Part shown: positions 10,838 through 21,302 of the stretch, piece after piece
Position numbering within the stretch: the first letter of the stretch is position 1
Layout of the letters: every line of letters begins with the position of its first letter
Assembly (NCBI GenBank): GCA_949316235.1
Contig: OX438742.1
Span: 9,146,815-9,210,814 of the forward strand
Direction: 5' to 3'
Length of the DNA stretch: 64,000 nucleotides
Origin: Oegoconia quadripuncta
Taxonomy: Eukaryota > Arthropoda > Insecta > Lepidoptera > Autostichidae
Program-made: the position numbers and the translations under genes
Notes under the pieces: generated by a model
Seen by the model: the letters and a program-made list of their open reading frames with translations, nothing else
What the model was told of the DNA's origin: nothing
Database searches by the model: none

Positions 10838-12139
10838 ATTAAATTCATTATTTCAATTATGGCTCTATGCATTAATTGCAACATTGCAGTACATCATCCT
10901 AATCAGCCGTATATTTATCATGCTATCAACATGAGTTCTGAGATAGTTTCCTTGATTGAAGAATGGGTTGCTCGAGAGGTAATTTTTTTTATTCAAACTT
11001 TTATAACTTCTTTCTTATCACCTCAAGCACAGTAAGGGTTCAAAAAAATCCAGTGAGCTATGGAAAACTGTATGTGGATTTCCCTAAACCTTTAAATAAA
11101 ATCTGACAGCCTGGAGAATCAGTGTTGGACTCTGCACATGCTCCATGTAACCAAGCCTCAATCATTATCCACAGTGCCAATATAGCGAAACTATTTAAAA
11201 AATCTTTTGCTTTTAGGTGACAAACGAAGATCGTCTTTGCCAGGAATGCATGAATCTTTTAATAAGGGGATTAAATAATAGGACTGACGGCACAACCAGT
11301 GAACAGCAACGGGGTCACCAAGCAGTTTGTGTTTGTTGTGGCTTGTCAATTTCTAGTAGGACAGGCAGACGATCTCGTGCTTTACCTCTTGATCGTCCTG
11401 AGCGAGTTTATATAGCAAATATTATCAGCCCTCGCCAGGTAACTATACAACTATAATTAATAATTATTTGTTCTTTTTTAATTTTTACAATGAAAATAAT
11501 TATTAGTAAATAGATATTTCTCAATTCTTTTCGTAGTTTGAGGTTAAAAAGGCTATAAATACAAAAAATCCATTTCAGGTATCACCTAATGCTAGAGCAT
11601 GTAATGCCTGTTGGCAAAGGGCTCACTCCAATGTCGGGGAGGTTATGGAGCCATTACAAGATGTCGCAATGCAAGACCAATCTTTGGCAAGGGGCTCTAC
11701 CTCCTTAGCCGAACGTCGTGTTTCTAATTCACCCATACAAAATGAAGAAAACAAGAATATAAATATTACTCTAGAAGGTTACAGCCGCACCCCAGATACT
11801 TCAAATCATTGTTTTGTTCCTGAGTGTACAAATACACAAAGATTAAGAGTGAAAATATATTTACGGAAAAAAATATTGACAGACTATAAAATATATGTAA
11901 CAGGCAATGCTCGAGTGTGTGGAGAACACTCAAGTGTCTATAACTGGGAACTTTTAAATAATTTTGAGTTTACATCTCATTTTACTTTAACGCATGTAAT
12001 TGAAATGTTGGATCTATTGAGAAAACATGAATGATACTGTTTGTCGTTACTGGACACGGATGACATTTTGAATTTTTTGACTCTTTTGAGTTGTATCAGT
12101 AATCAGATGGCTGCTGTATGCAGGAAACCACAAACTGAC
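10838..12139 (+). pseudogene. Harbinger-like (DDE_Tnp_4) transposase gene, cysteine-rich N-terminal part
   Basis: Three exons splice in phase 0. They are 10838-10978 (ATG at 10859), 11217-11438 and 11579-12139, all with GT/AG borders. The protein begins MALCINC and carries paired cysteines (CINC, CQEC, CVCC, CNAC, then CFVPEC and a later CGEH), suggesting zinc binding. The reading frame then meets a TGA at 12032-12034 (after LRKHE) but stays recognisable to RKPQTD at 12139. There the Gypsy element is inserted, and the gene resumes at 20732. The whole gene, as read across the insertions, would encode a Cys-rich domain, a DDE transposase core and a C-terminal SWIM-type finger. It may be an autonomous transposon gene or a domesticated copy that later died. 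Confidence 0.7.
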
Positions 12140-12260
12140 TGTAATAATGTCATGTACCGACTTACAGGTTAAGAAAGATTGGAGGGTAATTCAGTTTTGA
12201 AATAAATGTCGTTAGCTCACAGACGCAATTGTTTCTGCCCTATTACCATAAGATATTACA
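12140..12260 (+). repeat. 5' LTR of the Gypsy element
   Basis: 121 bp, TG...CA ends, paired with 20606-20726. The sequence that follows (GCGGCGACGATG) is where the primer-binding site should lie. I cannot match it to a tRNA. Confidence 0.9.
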
Positions 12261-13168
12261 GCGGCGACGATGAATTCGACATGAAAAACGGTACATGGTC
12301 GTATACGTCGGTATACGTTGACAGGCTGGAAATGTTTTTTAAAGTTAATAACGTGGCGACGGCAATGAAACTGCCCATGTTGATAGCAGTTATGGGGGAC
12401 GAGGCTTATGAACTGCTAACGAATTAGGCCTGTCCAGAGAAACCATCGGAGATAACATACGACACGGCGGTAGGTCTATTACAAAATGACCTACAACCGG
12501 CGCCATCAGTGCTCGCAGAAAGATTCCGTTTTAGACAACGCAGGCAGGCGGCCGACGAGAATATCGCGGGCTACGTGGCGGAGCTCAAGAAGCTCGCTCC
12601 CTATTGTAAGTTTGCGGATAACCTTCGAGACCAAATCGTATGCGGCTTACGAAATGACATAATTCGTCAACGCTTATTCGCGGAAAACGACACATTGACG
12701 TACTCGAAAGCGGTGACAATAGCGAGCGCCCTGAAGGCTGCGGAGCGAGATGCGGCCGCGGTGGAAGCGACGGCGTCGTCGGCGAGCCTCGCGGAGGACG
12801 CGCCGAGCGGTGCATGGCTGCATTACTGTGCCGGGTGCGGCGCGACCGACCATGGTTACACGTCGTGCCCATACCGCGAGTACGTATGCAGCGGATGTAA
12901 ACAAACGGGGCACTTGAGACACGTGTGTCCCGAGAGAACATCGAGCGGAGGCAGCATCGGCCGGATGCGGGGCCGCGGGCGCACCGGCGGCTTCGGTAGC
13001 CGCCCGGCTGTATACCATGTGGAGGTGGATGATGAACCATCGCAACAGGGAGAAACAATGGAGGAAGAGTTTCATCATTGGTGCTTGAACGATTACAGTG
13101 CGGTAAGATTGCCAATATCTATAGATAAAACAATTATAACGATGGAAGTGGACACGGGGAGTGCATAA
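12261..13168 (+). pseudogene. Gypsy gag with two zinc knuckles and protease start
   Basis: The frame runs DEFDMKNGTWSYTSVYVDRL to LLTN, then a TAG at 12425-12427, then continues in frame (ACPEKPSEITYD...) to a stop at 13166-13168. The capsid-like region includes LAERFRFRQRRQ. Two CCHC knuckles follow: C-x2-C-x4-H-x4-C at about 12830-12871 and again at about 12889-12930, then an Arg/Gly-rich stretch. The last residues before the stop read MEVDTGSA, the aspartic protease active-site motif (DTGS), cut off by the stop. The ORF that seems to start at 12206 begins inside the LTR and is not a real start. Confidence 0.8.
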
Positions 13169-13704
13169 GTAGGAACACTTACGAGAAACATTTAAATCAC
13201 AACAAAATCGAAATGAGTGATATTGTATGTATTGAATGTTATCGACTGGGCAAAAATTGAACCATTAGGTATAATCAAACCAGTCGTATGTTACAAAGGT
13301 CAAAGTAAACGTTTGGAATTATTTGTGATAAATGATGGTACCACATCACTACTCGGTAGACAGTGGTTATCTGAATTGAATATACAAATTCCCAAAATAA
13401 GCCAATGTAATAGTTTATGTGAGAACAATGCGAAAATAACTGGTGAAATTAATCTTTTGCTAAACAGGTATAAGGAGTTATTCAGCGGCGGTCTGGGTCG
13501 GTACACGGGGGCGAGGCTGTACGTACGCGAAGGCGCGACGCCCGTGTATCATCGAGCGCGGCCTCTGCCTTACGCACTGCGGGACCGCGTTGATGCGGAG
13601 CTGGACCGGATGCTGCGCGACGGTGTCATCACGCCCGTCGACTGGGCCTCGCCGCTGGTGCCGGTAAATAAACCTGATGGTTCATTGAGAATTTGTGCTG
13701 ATTA
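13169..13704 (+). pseudogene. Gypsy pol, protease end and start of reverse transcriptase (interrupted)
   Basis: The frame at 13217-13704 shows the protease C-terminal motif LLGRQWL. Next comes the linker and the RT fingers: PLPYALRDRVDAELDRML, GVITPVDWASPLVPV, KPDGSLRICADY. At the GATTA of that last Tyr codon (13700-13704) the Copia element is inserted. The next codons (KATVNP) are found at 18168 on the other side. The 50 bases after the DTGSA stop are out of frame. Confidence 0.85.
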
Positions 13705-13848
13705 TGTTGTAAGATGTGATACTGGCCATATTAGAACTATTTTATTTTGAATTTTTAGTATAGAACATCTGCTTTTACTGTGACAATCACTTCCAAATAT
13801 ACATTTATCATGTAAACATCTAGTGTTCTTACTTTATATTTTCCCACA
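13705..13848 (+). repeat. 5' LTR of the Copia element
   Basis: 144 bp, TG...CA, identical by eye to 18019-18162. It should contain promoter and polyadenylation signals, but I see no consensus TATA box in it. Confidence 0.93.
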
Positions 13849-13982
13849 CGTTATCAGCACGAAAAGGTAAAGAACACTAAATATTTAACACGTGCTTTTA
13901 AAAGATATTTGTTGAAAGTCGCGAAAATTATAATTTCGCTTACTTTTCATTTTTTCGTCTTTGACATATTAGCTGTGAAATA

Positions 13983-16900
13983 ATGTCAAGTTCAATTTCT
14001 GTAATAAAACCGCTAGTAAACAGAGACGGTTTTGGTGTTTGGAAATTCAAGATGCGTATGTACCTAATACACGAAAATTTATGGGAAACTGTTGCCGGAT
14101 ACCCTGAAGGTAGTCAAATTACCGCTGAGAAAAAGTTGCGTGACGATCAGATTGCGTTATCGAAAATTTGTCTCACAGTTGATGGTATGGCAATCACCCT
14201 TCTCAGACCTTGTGAAACGGCTAAAGCTGCGTGGAAAGCCTTGTCCTCTGCGTATGAAGACAAAGGCTTAGGACGTAGAATAAGCCTCGAACGGAAGTTG
14301 TACAGGTACTGTCTAGATGATTTCAATGATATAGAAATGTACATTAATGCTGTTATGTCAACAGTCCACGACCTTGCCGATATCGGCAAGATCATAGAAG
14401 ATGCTTCAATCGCTGCTATTCTTCTTGGAGGTTTGTCTCCACAGTATGCCCCTCTTGTTATGGCACTGGAGAACTCAAATGTAGAAATTACTGTTGACTT
14501 GATAAAGACGAAATTGTTGAATGAATTGAATAAACCAAAAGAGAATAACCAGGATACTGCCCTGAAAACACGGACTAATCAGAAATCTAAGCCATCTTCA
14601 TCAAAAACTAAGAAACAGATTATCTGTTACGACTGTCGGGAGCCAGGCCATAAGAGTCCAGACTGTCCCCATAAGAAGGACAAGAAAAAGAAATCTGAGA
14701 ATCATAGAAACTCTTTAAGTGCGTTGAATGTCATTGGTGACGTGGAGAGTACTAAATGGTACATAGATTCTGGGGCGTCGGCCCATATGACTTCAAGACG
14801 AGAATGGATGGAGAACGTGAAAGGATATCCCACAGGCAAAGTGACAATTGCTAATGGAGAGGTGTTATCCAGTGAAGGCGTTGGCGATATTTCTATTACG
14901 ATGTGTGATGAGGTTACGAAGATTAGTGACGTTGTTCATGTACCTAATTTGAACGCTAATCTTATTTCAGTAAAGAAAGCAGTTGATAACGGTTTTTGTG
15001 TGGTTTTTGATAAATCTGGTTGTAACTTTTATAACTCTAGTGTTTTTTCTTGTACAGGTATTTCTTTGCTACATGGTTCGATCTGTGGTGGGCTGTATTC
15101 TTTAGATTGTACAGTCAATGTACCACGTCAATTATCTGCTTTTGATGTGCACTCTGACGTGTCCAGGTATCAACTCTGGCATAAACGTTTAGGTCACCTA
15201 TGCCGCATTGGGATGGATCGCTTAAAAAAGGACCAGGTAGTAGGCATAGATTATTCAATAGTTGACAAGGAACCATGTGTGGCCTGTGTAGAAGGAAAAC
15301 TGAGTCGGAAGCCTTTCAAAAGGATTCCGTATAAAAGGGCAACTTCAGTTTTAGAACTTGTCCATACTGACGTTTGTACATTATCAGAGACGTCTTTTCA
15401 AGGAAGTAAGTATGTCTTATTTTTCATAGATGACTTTACTCGTATGATCTTTGCATTCTTTATTTCTTCAAAAGCTGAAGTAAAGGATAAATTTCGTATT
15501 TTCAAATCCCTAGTGGAGCGAGAAAAGGGATTAAAAATAAAAGTGTTGAGGAGCGACAACGGGACAGAATATGTCAATACTGACCTTACAAATTACTTAC
15601 AGAAGGAAGGAATTCAGCATCAGACGACAGTACCCTATAGTCCGCAGCAAAACTCCATCGCTGAAAGGATCAACAGAACGATCATAGAGAAGGCTAGGTC
15701 TATGCTCTCTGGCAGTTCTCTTTCTCCAGCATATTGGCAAGATGCGATGGAAACTGCAGTCTATCTTAAGAATAGGACTCCTCACCGTGCTCTCGAAGGT
15801 AAGACTTCTTTTGAGCTGTGGTATGGTAAACAGCCGAACCTATCACACTTAAGAGTCTTTGGATGTCGAGCTCTGATTCATGTCCCCGATTGTAATCGGA
15901 AGAAGTTGGACGTGAAGGCAACCGAGCATATTTTTGTTGGCTATTCTGATGATCCCAATAGTTATTACTTCCGAGATGCAAAATATCCTAGACGACTTGT
16001 CAAAAGTAGGGACGTGGTTTTCTTTGAAGACACTTTCCGGGATTTAGAGGAAAAAGGAAAGGGTGTCAAATACCAGTTAGCGCCTGGTGCGCTCAAACCG
16101 GCACGTGTACCCTTATTCCTTAGTCCTCAATCACGGGTGGATGTGCCACAACCGGCACGTTTACCTTTATGTTCACAGATCGACTCTACAACAAATAGTA
16201 GAGAGGATCCGATACCTGGACCAAGTATTGTTGCCGACTTTGAGCCGAGTCAACTTGGGTTTGCCCCGTCACCAGAACAATTAGAAGAAAGTGATTCTGA
16301 TGTTGAGGTTGCAGAACCACGCTATAATCTGAGACCTAGAAAAATCCACAATACTGCCGCCAACTGTGTTTGTATGCAGACTATATCCTCTCAAATGGAT
16401 GAACCGACTACTTATCAACAAGCGGTGAATGCAGTAGATAGAGATAATTGGTATCATGCTATGAGAGATGAATACCAGGCCTTGCTGGAAAAGAAAACGT
16501 GGATTCTGGTGAATAGGCCAGATAAGAAGGTTATACCATGCAAATGGGTTTACAAATTAAAAAAGAATGCCCATGGCGATATAATCAAATATAAAGCTAG
16601 ACTTGTCGCGAAAGGCTATAATCAAGTTCATGGTGTCGATTACTATGAAACCTTCGCTCCGGTAATTCGGAATTCCTCCTTACGCGTTTTGATTGCTTTA
16701 GCAGCAGAAATGGGCCTGAAGATGCGACACTTAGACGTCGACACCGCCTTTTTAAATGGCGATCTTCAAGAAGAAGTCTACATGGACCAGCCTCCGGGTT
16801 TTAAGAGCAAAGGTGACGAAGATAAAGTGTGTCTGTTGCAAAAGTCCCTGTATGGCTTAAAACAGGCTCCTCGCGCGTGGAATATTAAGCTCAATGAAGT

Positions 16901-17933
16901 GTTGAGTAAAATAGGTTTTATTAGATTACCTACCGAACCATGCGTATATAAAAAACTCCTTGGTTCAGAATTAATCCTGTTACCAGTCTATGTGGATGAC
17001 ATCATTGTTTATTATCAGAATGAAAAGTCATTCGACGCTGTCAAGTGTGACTTACTAAAATATTTTACATTAAAAGATTTAGGTCCACTGAAATATTATC
17101 TGGGATTAAATATCTCAACGGAAAATGGTGAAATACGAGTCAATCAAAAGTCATATATTGAATTCCTACTAGAAAAATTCAATTTAGGGCAGGCAAAAGA
17201 GTACGACACTCCCTTGGCGAATAGCAAAATAGGTGCTCTTCAGGATTCGGATTGTAAGAATAATCATTATGCCTATCTGAATTTAATAGGTTGTCTAATG
17301 TACCTTGCTGTCAATACTCGACCTGATATTGCTTTTGCTGTTAGCTACCTTAGTCAGTATAACAACAAATATAACAGCACGCATTGGGTGGCAGCGAAAC
17401 GAGTACTTCAGTACCTAAAAGGCACTATAGATCATTCTATTATTTATAAGAAGACAGGAGAACTTCTCGTAGGTTATACGGACGCGGATTTTGCGAACTG
17501 TGTGCATGATCGTCGTTCCTACACAGGTTATTGCTTCAAACTGGCAAATGGACCTGTCTCGTGGGCATCGAAGAAGCAGCCTACAGTGGCGCTGTCTTCT
17601 ACCGAAGCCGAGTACATGGCGTTGACTGATGCTGCGAAAGAGGCTATTTACTTACGTCGTTTGATATCCGAGGTATGTGATATTAAATATCCTAGTATAA
17701 CCATTTGCAGTGACAGTCAGAGTGCGCAGAACTTAGCTCATAATCCTATACACCACGGCAGATCGAAACATATTGATATTAGGTACCATTTTATTCGCGA
17801 AAAGGTATCTGAAAATGTGATTGTGCTTCAATACACTAAGTCCAGTGACCTGTTAGCTGACGTGTTAACAAAATGTCTTGGGAAAGTTGCACATCAAAGG
17901 TGTATCAATAGTATAGGTTTAGTTAAGGCGTAG
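13983..17933 (+). CDS. Copia Gag-Pol polyprotein, 1316 codons, intact
   Basis: A single open frame starts at an ATG 134 bp after the 5' LTR and ends 85 bp before the 3' LTR. Domains in order are as follows. The Gag/UBN2-type region is about residues 1-190. A CCHC knuckle (CYDCREPGHKSPDC) is at 215-228. The aspartic protease motif is DSGAS at 262-266. The GAG-pre-integrase HHCC region is about 405-440. The integrase core has Asp463, Asp525 and Glu561 (DD35E spacing) and a GKQPN motif downstream. Reverse transcriptase spans about 835-1080 with YVDD at 1003-1006. RNase H has Asp1167, Glu1208 and Asp1244. All catalytic residues that I looked for are present and there is no internal stop. The length is usual for a single-ORF insect Copia. 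No gag/pol frameshift or splice signal is evident, so the Gag to Pol ratio control is unknown. Confidence 0.95.
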   Translation: MSSSISVIKPLVNRDGFGVWKFKMRMYLIHENLWETVAGYPEGSQITAEKKLRDDQIALSKICLTVDGMAITLLRPCETAKAAWKALSSAYEDKGLGRRISLERKLYRYCLDDFNDIEMYINAVMSTVHDLADIGKIIEDASIAAILLGGLSPQYAPLVMALENSNVEITVDLIKTKLLNELNKPKENNQDTALKTRTNQKSKPSSSKTKKQIICYDCREPGHKSPDCPHKKDKKKKSENHRNSLSALNVIGDVESTKWYIDSGASAHMTSRREWMENVKGYPTGKVTIANGEVLSSEGVGDISITMCDEVTKISDVVHVPNLNANLISVKKAVDNGFCVVFDKSGCNFYNSSVFSCTGISLLHGSICGGLYSLDCTVNVPRQLSAFDVHSDVSRYQLWHKRLGHLCRIGMDRLKKDQVVGIDYSIVDKEPCVACVEGKLSRKPFKRIPYKRATSVLELVHTDVCTLSETSFQGSKYVLFFIDDFTRMIFAFFISSKAEVKDKFRIFKSLVEREKGLKIKVLRSDNGTEYVNTDLTNYLQKEGIQHQTTVPYSPQQNSIAERINRTIIEKARSMLSGSSLSPAYWQDAMETAVYLKNRTPHRALEGKTSFELWYGKQPNLSHLRVFGCRALIHVPDCNRKKLDVKATEHIFVGYSDDPNSYYFRDAKYPRRLVKSRDVVFFEDTFRDLEEKGKGVKYQLAPGALKPARVPLFLSPQSRVDVPQPARLPLCSQIDSTTNSREDPIPGPSIVADFEPSQLGFAPSPEQLEESDSDVEVAEPRYNLRPRKIHNTAANCVCMQTISSQMDEPTTYQQAVNAVDRDNWYHAMRDEYQALLEKKTWILVNRPDKKVIPCKWVYKLKKNAHGDIIKYKARLVAKGYNQVHGVDYYETFAPVIRNSSLRVLIALAAEMGLKMRHLDVDTAFLNGDLQEEVYMDQPPGFKSKGDEDKVCLLQKSLYGLKQAPRAWNIKLNEVLSKIGFIRLPTEPCVYKKLLGSELILLPVYVDDIIVYYQNEKSFDAVKCDLLKYFTLKDLGPLKYYLGLNISTENGEIRVNQKSYIEFLLEKFNLGQAKEYDTPLANSKIGALQDSDCKNNHYAYLNLIGCLMYLAVNTRPDIAFAVSYLSQYNNKYNSTHWVAAKRVLQYLKGTIDHSIIYKKTGELLVGYTDADFANCVHDRRSYTGYCFKLANGPVSWASKKQPTVALSSTEAEYMALTDAAKEAIYLRRLISEVCDIKYPSITICSDSQSAQNLAHNPIHHGRSKHIDIRYHFIREKVSENVIVLQYTKSSDLLADVLTKCLGKVAHQRCINSIGLVKA

Positions 17934-18018
17934 TTACTTTATGTTACAATGTTTTTCTATATGTTACAGTGTTTGTTTGTTATTACTAAGGCTTCTGAAT
18001 ATGGTCATTACGGGTGGA

Positions 18019-18162
18019 TGTTGTAAGATGTGATACTGGCCATATTAGAACTATTTTATTTTGAATTTTTAGTATAGAACATCTGCTTTTACTGTGACAA
18101 TCACTTCCAAATATACATTTATCATGTAAACATCTAGTGTTCTTACTTTATATTTTCCCACA
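18019..18162 (+). repeat. 3' LTR of the Copia element
   Basis: 144 bp, preceded by TACGGGTGGA, a weak polypurine tract. Followed directly by the GATTA duplication and the rest of the Gypsy RT. Confidence 0.93.
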
Positions 18163-18167
18163 GATTA

Positions 18168-18717
18168 TAAGGCCACCGTGAATCCAATTTTGTTAATTGA
18201 TCGTTATCCCGTACCCAAGATAGATGATCTCATGGTTAGCCTTAGTGGTGCGTGTTATTTTTCAAAAATAGATTTATCCCAAACTTACAATCAGATTGAA
18301 TTATTTCAAGAGTCAATAAAGTACTTCGTAATAAATACACATAAATACACATAGGATATTCCTAATGTCGAAATATTCCTTGATGACGTCATAATAGGGG
18401 GGCAAAATAAAATCGAACATCTGAAAGCTTTGCAAAGCGTCTTTAGTAGATTGCATCACTATGGGTTAAAGCTAAAACGTAATAAATGTGTGTTTTTAGT
18501 AAGGGAGGTACGTTATTTGGGATACATCCTCACGAAAGATGGAATTAAAACGGACCCATCAAAAGTAGAGGCAATCGTTAACATCCCTAGGCCAACTAAC
18601 GTAACGGACTTACGCTCGTTTCTGGGTCTGTTAAATTTCTATGGTTTTGTAAGGAACATGAGTAGTCAATTATTACCACTGTACGAACTACTTAAAAAGG
18701 GCAAAGAGTAGGTTTGG
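18168..18717 (+). pseudogene. Gypsy pol, reverse transcriptase continued
   Basis: The frame resumes with KATVNPILLIDRYPVPKIDD and YFSKIDLSQTYNQI (the first catalytic Asp is in this KIDL segment). After VINTHKYT there is a TAG and a frame change. The next recognisable residues are EIFLDDVIIGG, the YxDD-type palm motif as FLDD. The fingers/palm stretch that should separate them appears deleted (tens of codons). The connection region LGYILTKDGIKTDP and LRSFLGLLNFYGFV follows, ending at a TAG near 18710. This reverse transcriptase cannot be functional. Confidence 0.8.
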
Positions 18718-20258
18718 TCAAAAGAATGCGAAATTACATTCATTAAAATAAAAACATTATTATCGAGCGCGGAGGTTTTACAGCATTATGATAGCAATAA
18801 ACCGTTAATTGTAACATGTGACGCGAGCTCACGCGGATTAGGCGGCCTGCTGAGTCAGCCAGGAACGAGCGGCCGTGGAGAGCGGCCGATCGCTCATGCG
18901 TCGCGTACACTTACAGACGCAGAGAAATATTATTCCCAAATACACCGCGAGGCACTAGCCATTATATTTTGCATGAAAAAATTTCACCAATTCTTATATG
19001 GACATATTTCACATTACGTACAGACCATAAACCCTTAGTTTCCATTTTCGGACCAAATACAGGAATACCTACCATGGTAGCGAGTCGAATGCAACGCTGG
19101 GCGATAATTCTCTCAGCATACACGTTCGACATCGAATACGTCAGTACACACGAGAACGGTGCGGACGGGTTGTCGCGGCTACCGCTCGTGAGTAAAGAAA
19201 CGACGACGGCGGCGGAGCTAGATCCGGAGCAAACATATCTACATTTTGTACAAGAATCCTTGCTCTTAGACTATAACGTAATAAAGCGTCAGACATCGAA
19301 GGATAATATATTATCTAAAATATTAAGTTACATACGGGACGGCTGGCCCAGTCAGTGCGAAGTCATAAATTTACAACCATACTTCAATAGAAAGAAAGAA
19401 TTATACGAGGAGTTAGGCTGCGTGATGTGGGGTCATAGGTTAGTAGTGCCAGAAAATTGCAGAACCAACATCCTGAGTAAGTTACATGAACCCCACACGG
19501 GTATGGTGAAGTCGAAAGCGTTAGGACGTAGCTACGTGTGGTGGCCTGGGGTGGACGAGGCGGTGGATTAATGCACCTGCATTGCATGCAGGCTGCATCT
19601 CGACTACCTTGGGCCCATAGGGGGACGGACCTACCTACTAGTAGTAATCGATGCAATGTCCAAGTGGTTAGAAGTATTCAATGTTTCGGGCACTACAGCT
19701 AACGCACTTATTAATAATTCAAGTGAGTTATGCAGCAGGTGGGGTTTACCTAAGCAAATAGTTACTTCGAAAGAATTAGAAAACTACACAAAAAGTTATG
19801 GATTTCATCACATATTTAGAGCCCCTTACCACCCTTCATCCAATGGTTTAGCAGAAAATGCAGTCAAAACAGTAAAGCGAGTCAATAGAAAGGCAATACA
19901 AGAAAAACAAAGCATAGATAGGGCTTTGTGGACATTTTTACTCCATTATAGAAATATAGAACATTGCACCACAGGCGAGAGCCCAGCTATGCTACTCTTA
20001 GGTATTCGTCTACGTACTCGCTTAGATGGTCTTAAACCGGACAGGGAAGATCAGGCCCATAGGGCGCAACAATGTCAAGTAACGTCTTGGGGGCCAAATA
20101 GATGTATAAATAGAGAGGAGGAAGTCTGGTACAGACAATTCTTAAAAGGTGATAAATGGATTCCGGGTCGCGTAATGGATTGTGTAGGCCCCAGTAATTT
20201 TAAAGTACTAGGAGAGGACGGAGATGTAGTACATAGATCAGATACGCAAAAGGGTTAG
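18718..20258 (+). pseudogene. Gypsy pol, RNase H and integrase (degenerate)
   Basis: RNase H is seen as VTCDASSRGLGGLLSQ at about 18810, EALAIIFCMKKFHQFLYG, then TLRTDHKPL and the RxxRW segment, across a frameshift near 19005. The integrase N-terminal part reads VVPENCRTNILSKLHEPHTG and YVWWPGVDEAVD then a stop at 19569-19571. The HHCC finger's cysteines are mostly missing, as if about 35 codons were lost. The core resumes LDYLGPIGG and VIDAMSKWLEVF. The second catalytic Asp, normally in an S-D-N-G context, is replaced by VTSKELENY, and only the NGLAENAVKTVK glutamate remains. The C-terminal part ends at 20258. Confidence 0.8.
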
Positions 20259-20605
20259 TGGCGCCAGGGCGTCCCTAGCCACTATTACTACGTCAGATTT
20301 ACACTCTAGCACAAATTCCAATATGATACCAGATCGTAGGGAACGCACTCCGGCGAAGGCGCAGGCGGAAGGGTCGGCGGGACCAGACAGCCCATCCACG
20401 CAAAGTACAGCCACCACTACTGAGAGAGTTGGAGAAATTCCAGTTTCACCGGAACTGGAATTTGCCTCTGCTGCTGTGTCACCGACCCAGACCCGCCCTA
20501 TCAGAAAATGTACTAGTAAGATTCTAAATTATAAGTTCTAGATTATAATACACACCTTTGATAAATTGATTATTTTATTATTATTATTAAATAAGTGTGG
20601 AGGAC
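20259..20605 (+). other. Gypsy 3' tail
   Basis: A short open stretch (20323-20541) ending in IRKCTSKILNYKF looks like the C-terminal extension of Gypsy Pol (Pro/Thr-rich linker then a basic end), in a different frame. It is followed by AT-rich sequence and the purine tract before the 3' LTR. Confidence 0.45.
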
Positions 20606-20726
20606 TGTTATAATGTCATCTACCGACTTATAGGTTAAGAAAAATTGGAGGGTAATTCAGTTTTGGTATAAATGTCGTTAGCTCACAGACGCAATTGTTT
20701 CTGCCCTATTACCATAAGATATTACA
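20606..20726 (+). repeat. 3' LTR of the Gypsy element
   Basis: 121 bp, about six differences from the 5' LTR. Followed by CTGAC and the continuation of the Harbinger-like gene. Confidence 0.9.
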
Positions 20727-21302
20727 CTGACCTGCTTCAGTTAAGAACAAGAGAACCATTTCGGCGAATTGCTACATTATTCTGCATGTCACTTGTGCTT
20801 ACGTAAAAGCATGCAACTGCCTGAAAGAACACTATATTTAGGTGTAAATCATATAACAAGAGCAAACCTGCCCAGTAGAAATCTATTAATTCCACAGGGT
20901 GTCTTTGGAAAGGAGCAAAATAATCCTATTGTCCTTTTGTCTTTTGCGATTGAACCTATGTGTACTTACAAAAATCGTCAAATTACTTATCTCAAAAAAA
21001 ATATATAATTTACATAAGTTTACAAATCTTGTAAAACCATTTCTGCTAGTGGCCACCGATGGCCACATTTTAGATATATTTGGTCCCGTATGCAGCCACC
21101 ACTTCAGATGCCACAATAATGAGGCTTTTATTTGAGCAAGAAAATTCATCTCTCAGGCAGTATTTCAAAGAGAATCATGTTTTTTACTAGATCGAGGTTT
21201 TCGGGATGCACTAGGATTACTTACTTCTTTGGTATTTAAATCAGAGACCCTAAGTGCCAGTGAGACAACTATCAACAGATAAAGCAACTAAATCACGCCT
21301 GG
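20727..21302 (+). pseudogene. Harbinger-like transposase gene, DDE core
   Basis: Directly after the CTGAC duplication the frame reads LLQLRTREPFRRIATLFCMS, the helix-turn-helix that precedes a DDE_Tnp_4 core. Then come YLGVNHITRANL and RNLLIPQGVFGKEQN. A frameshift falls around the first catalytic Asp (TYVYLQKSSNYL appears in another frame). Next are HKFTNLVKPFLLVATDGHI and LDIFGP (second Asp region), and DRGFRDALGLL (third acidic region). A last piece, QLSTDKATKSRL, runs to 21302, where a solo LTR cuts the gene. Stops and frameshifts show decay. Confidence 0.72.

Larger units (their letters stand above)
13700..18167 (+). mobile_element. Complete Ty1/Copia retrotransposon, very young
   Basis: The element is 13705-18162 (4458 bp). 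The two LTRs (13705-13848 and 18019-18162) are 144 bp, start TGTTGTAAGATG, end TTTCCCACA, and by my reading are identical. The target duplication GATTA occupies 13700-13704 and 18163-18167. Removing the element restores the Gypsy RT frame (ICADY-KATV). A single uninterrupted gag-pol frame fills the interior. The segment after the 5' LTR (CGTTATCAGCACG) is the presumed primer-binding region. Identical LTRs and an open frame suggest recent and possibly still competent transposition. Confidence 0.95.
12135..20731 (+). mobile_element. Ty3/Gypsy LTR retrotransposon, defective, with nested Copia
   Basis: The LTRs are 12140-12260 and 20606-20726 (121 bp each, TGTAATAATG or TGTTATAATG at the start, AGATATTACA at the end). 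The flanking 5-bp duplication is CTGAC, at 12135-12139 and 20727-20731. The LTRs differ at about six positions (roughly 5%), so the insertion is not recent. The purine-rich AAGTGTGGAGGAC before the 3' LTR is a likely polypurine tract. Coding order is gag, protease, reverse transcriptase, RNase H and integrase on the plus strand. Without the Copia insert and its duplication the element is about 4.1 kb, short for Gypsy, and has several internal deletions and stops. Confidence 0.92.

Noticed and set aside
12206..12427. Gag start at the ATG at 12206
   Set aside because: That ATG lies within the 5' LTR. The Gag-like frame begins after the LTR at about 12261.
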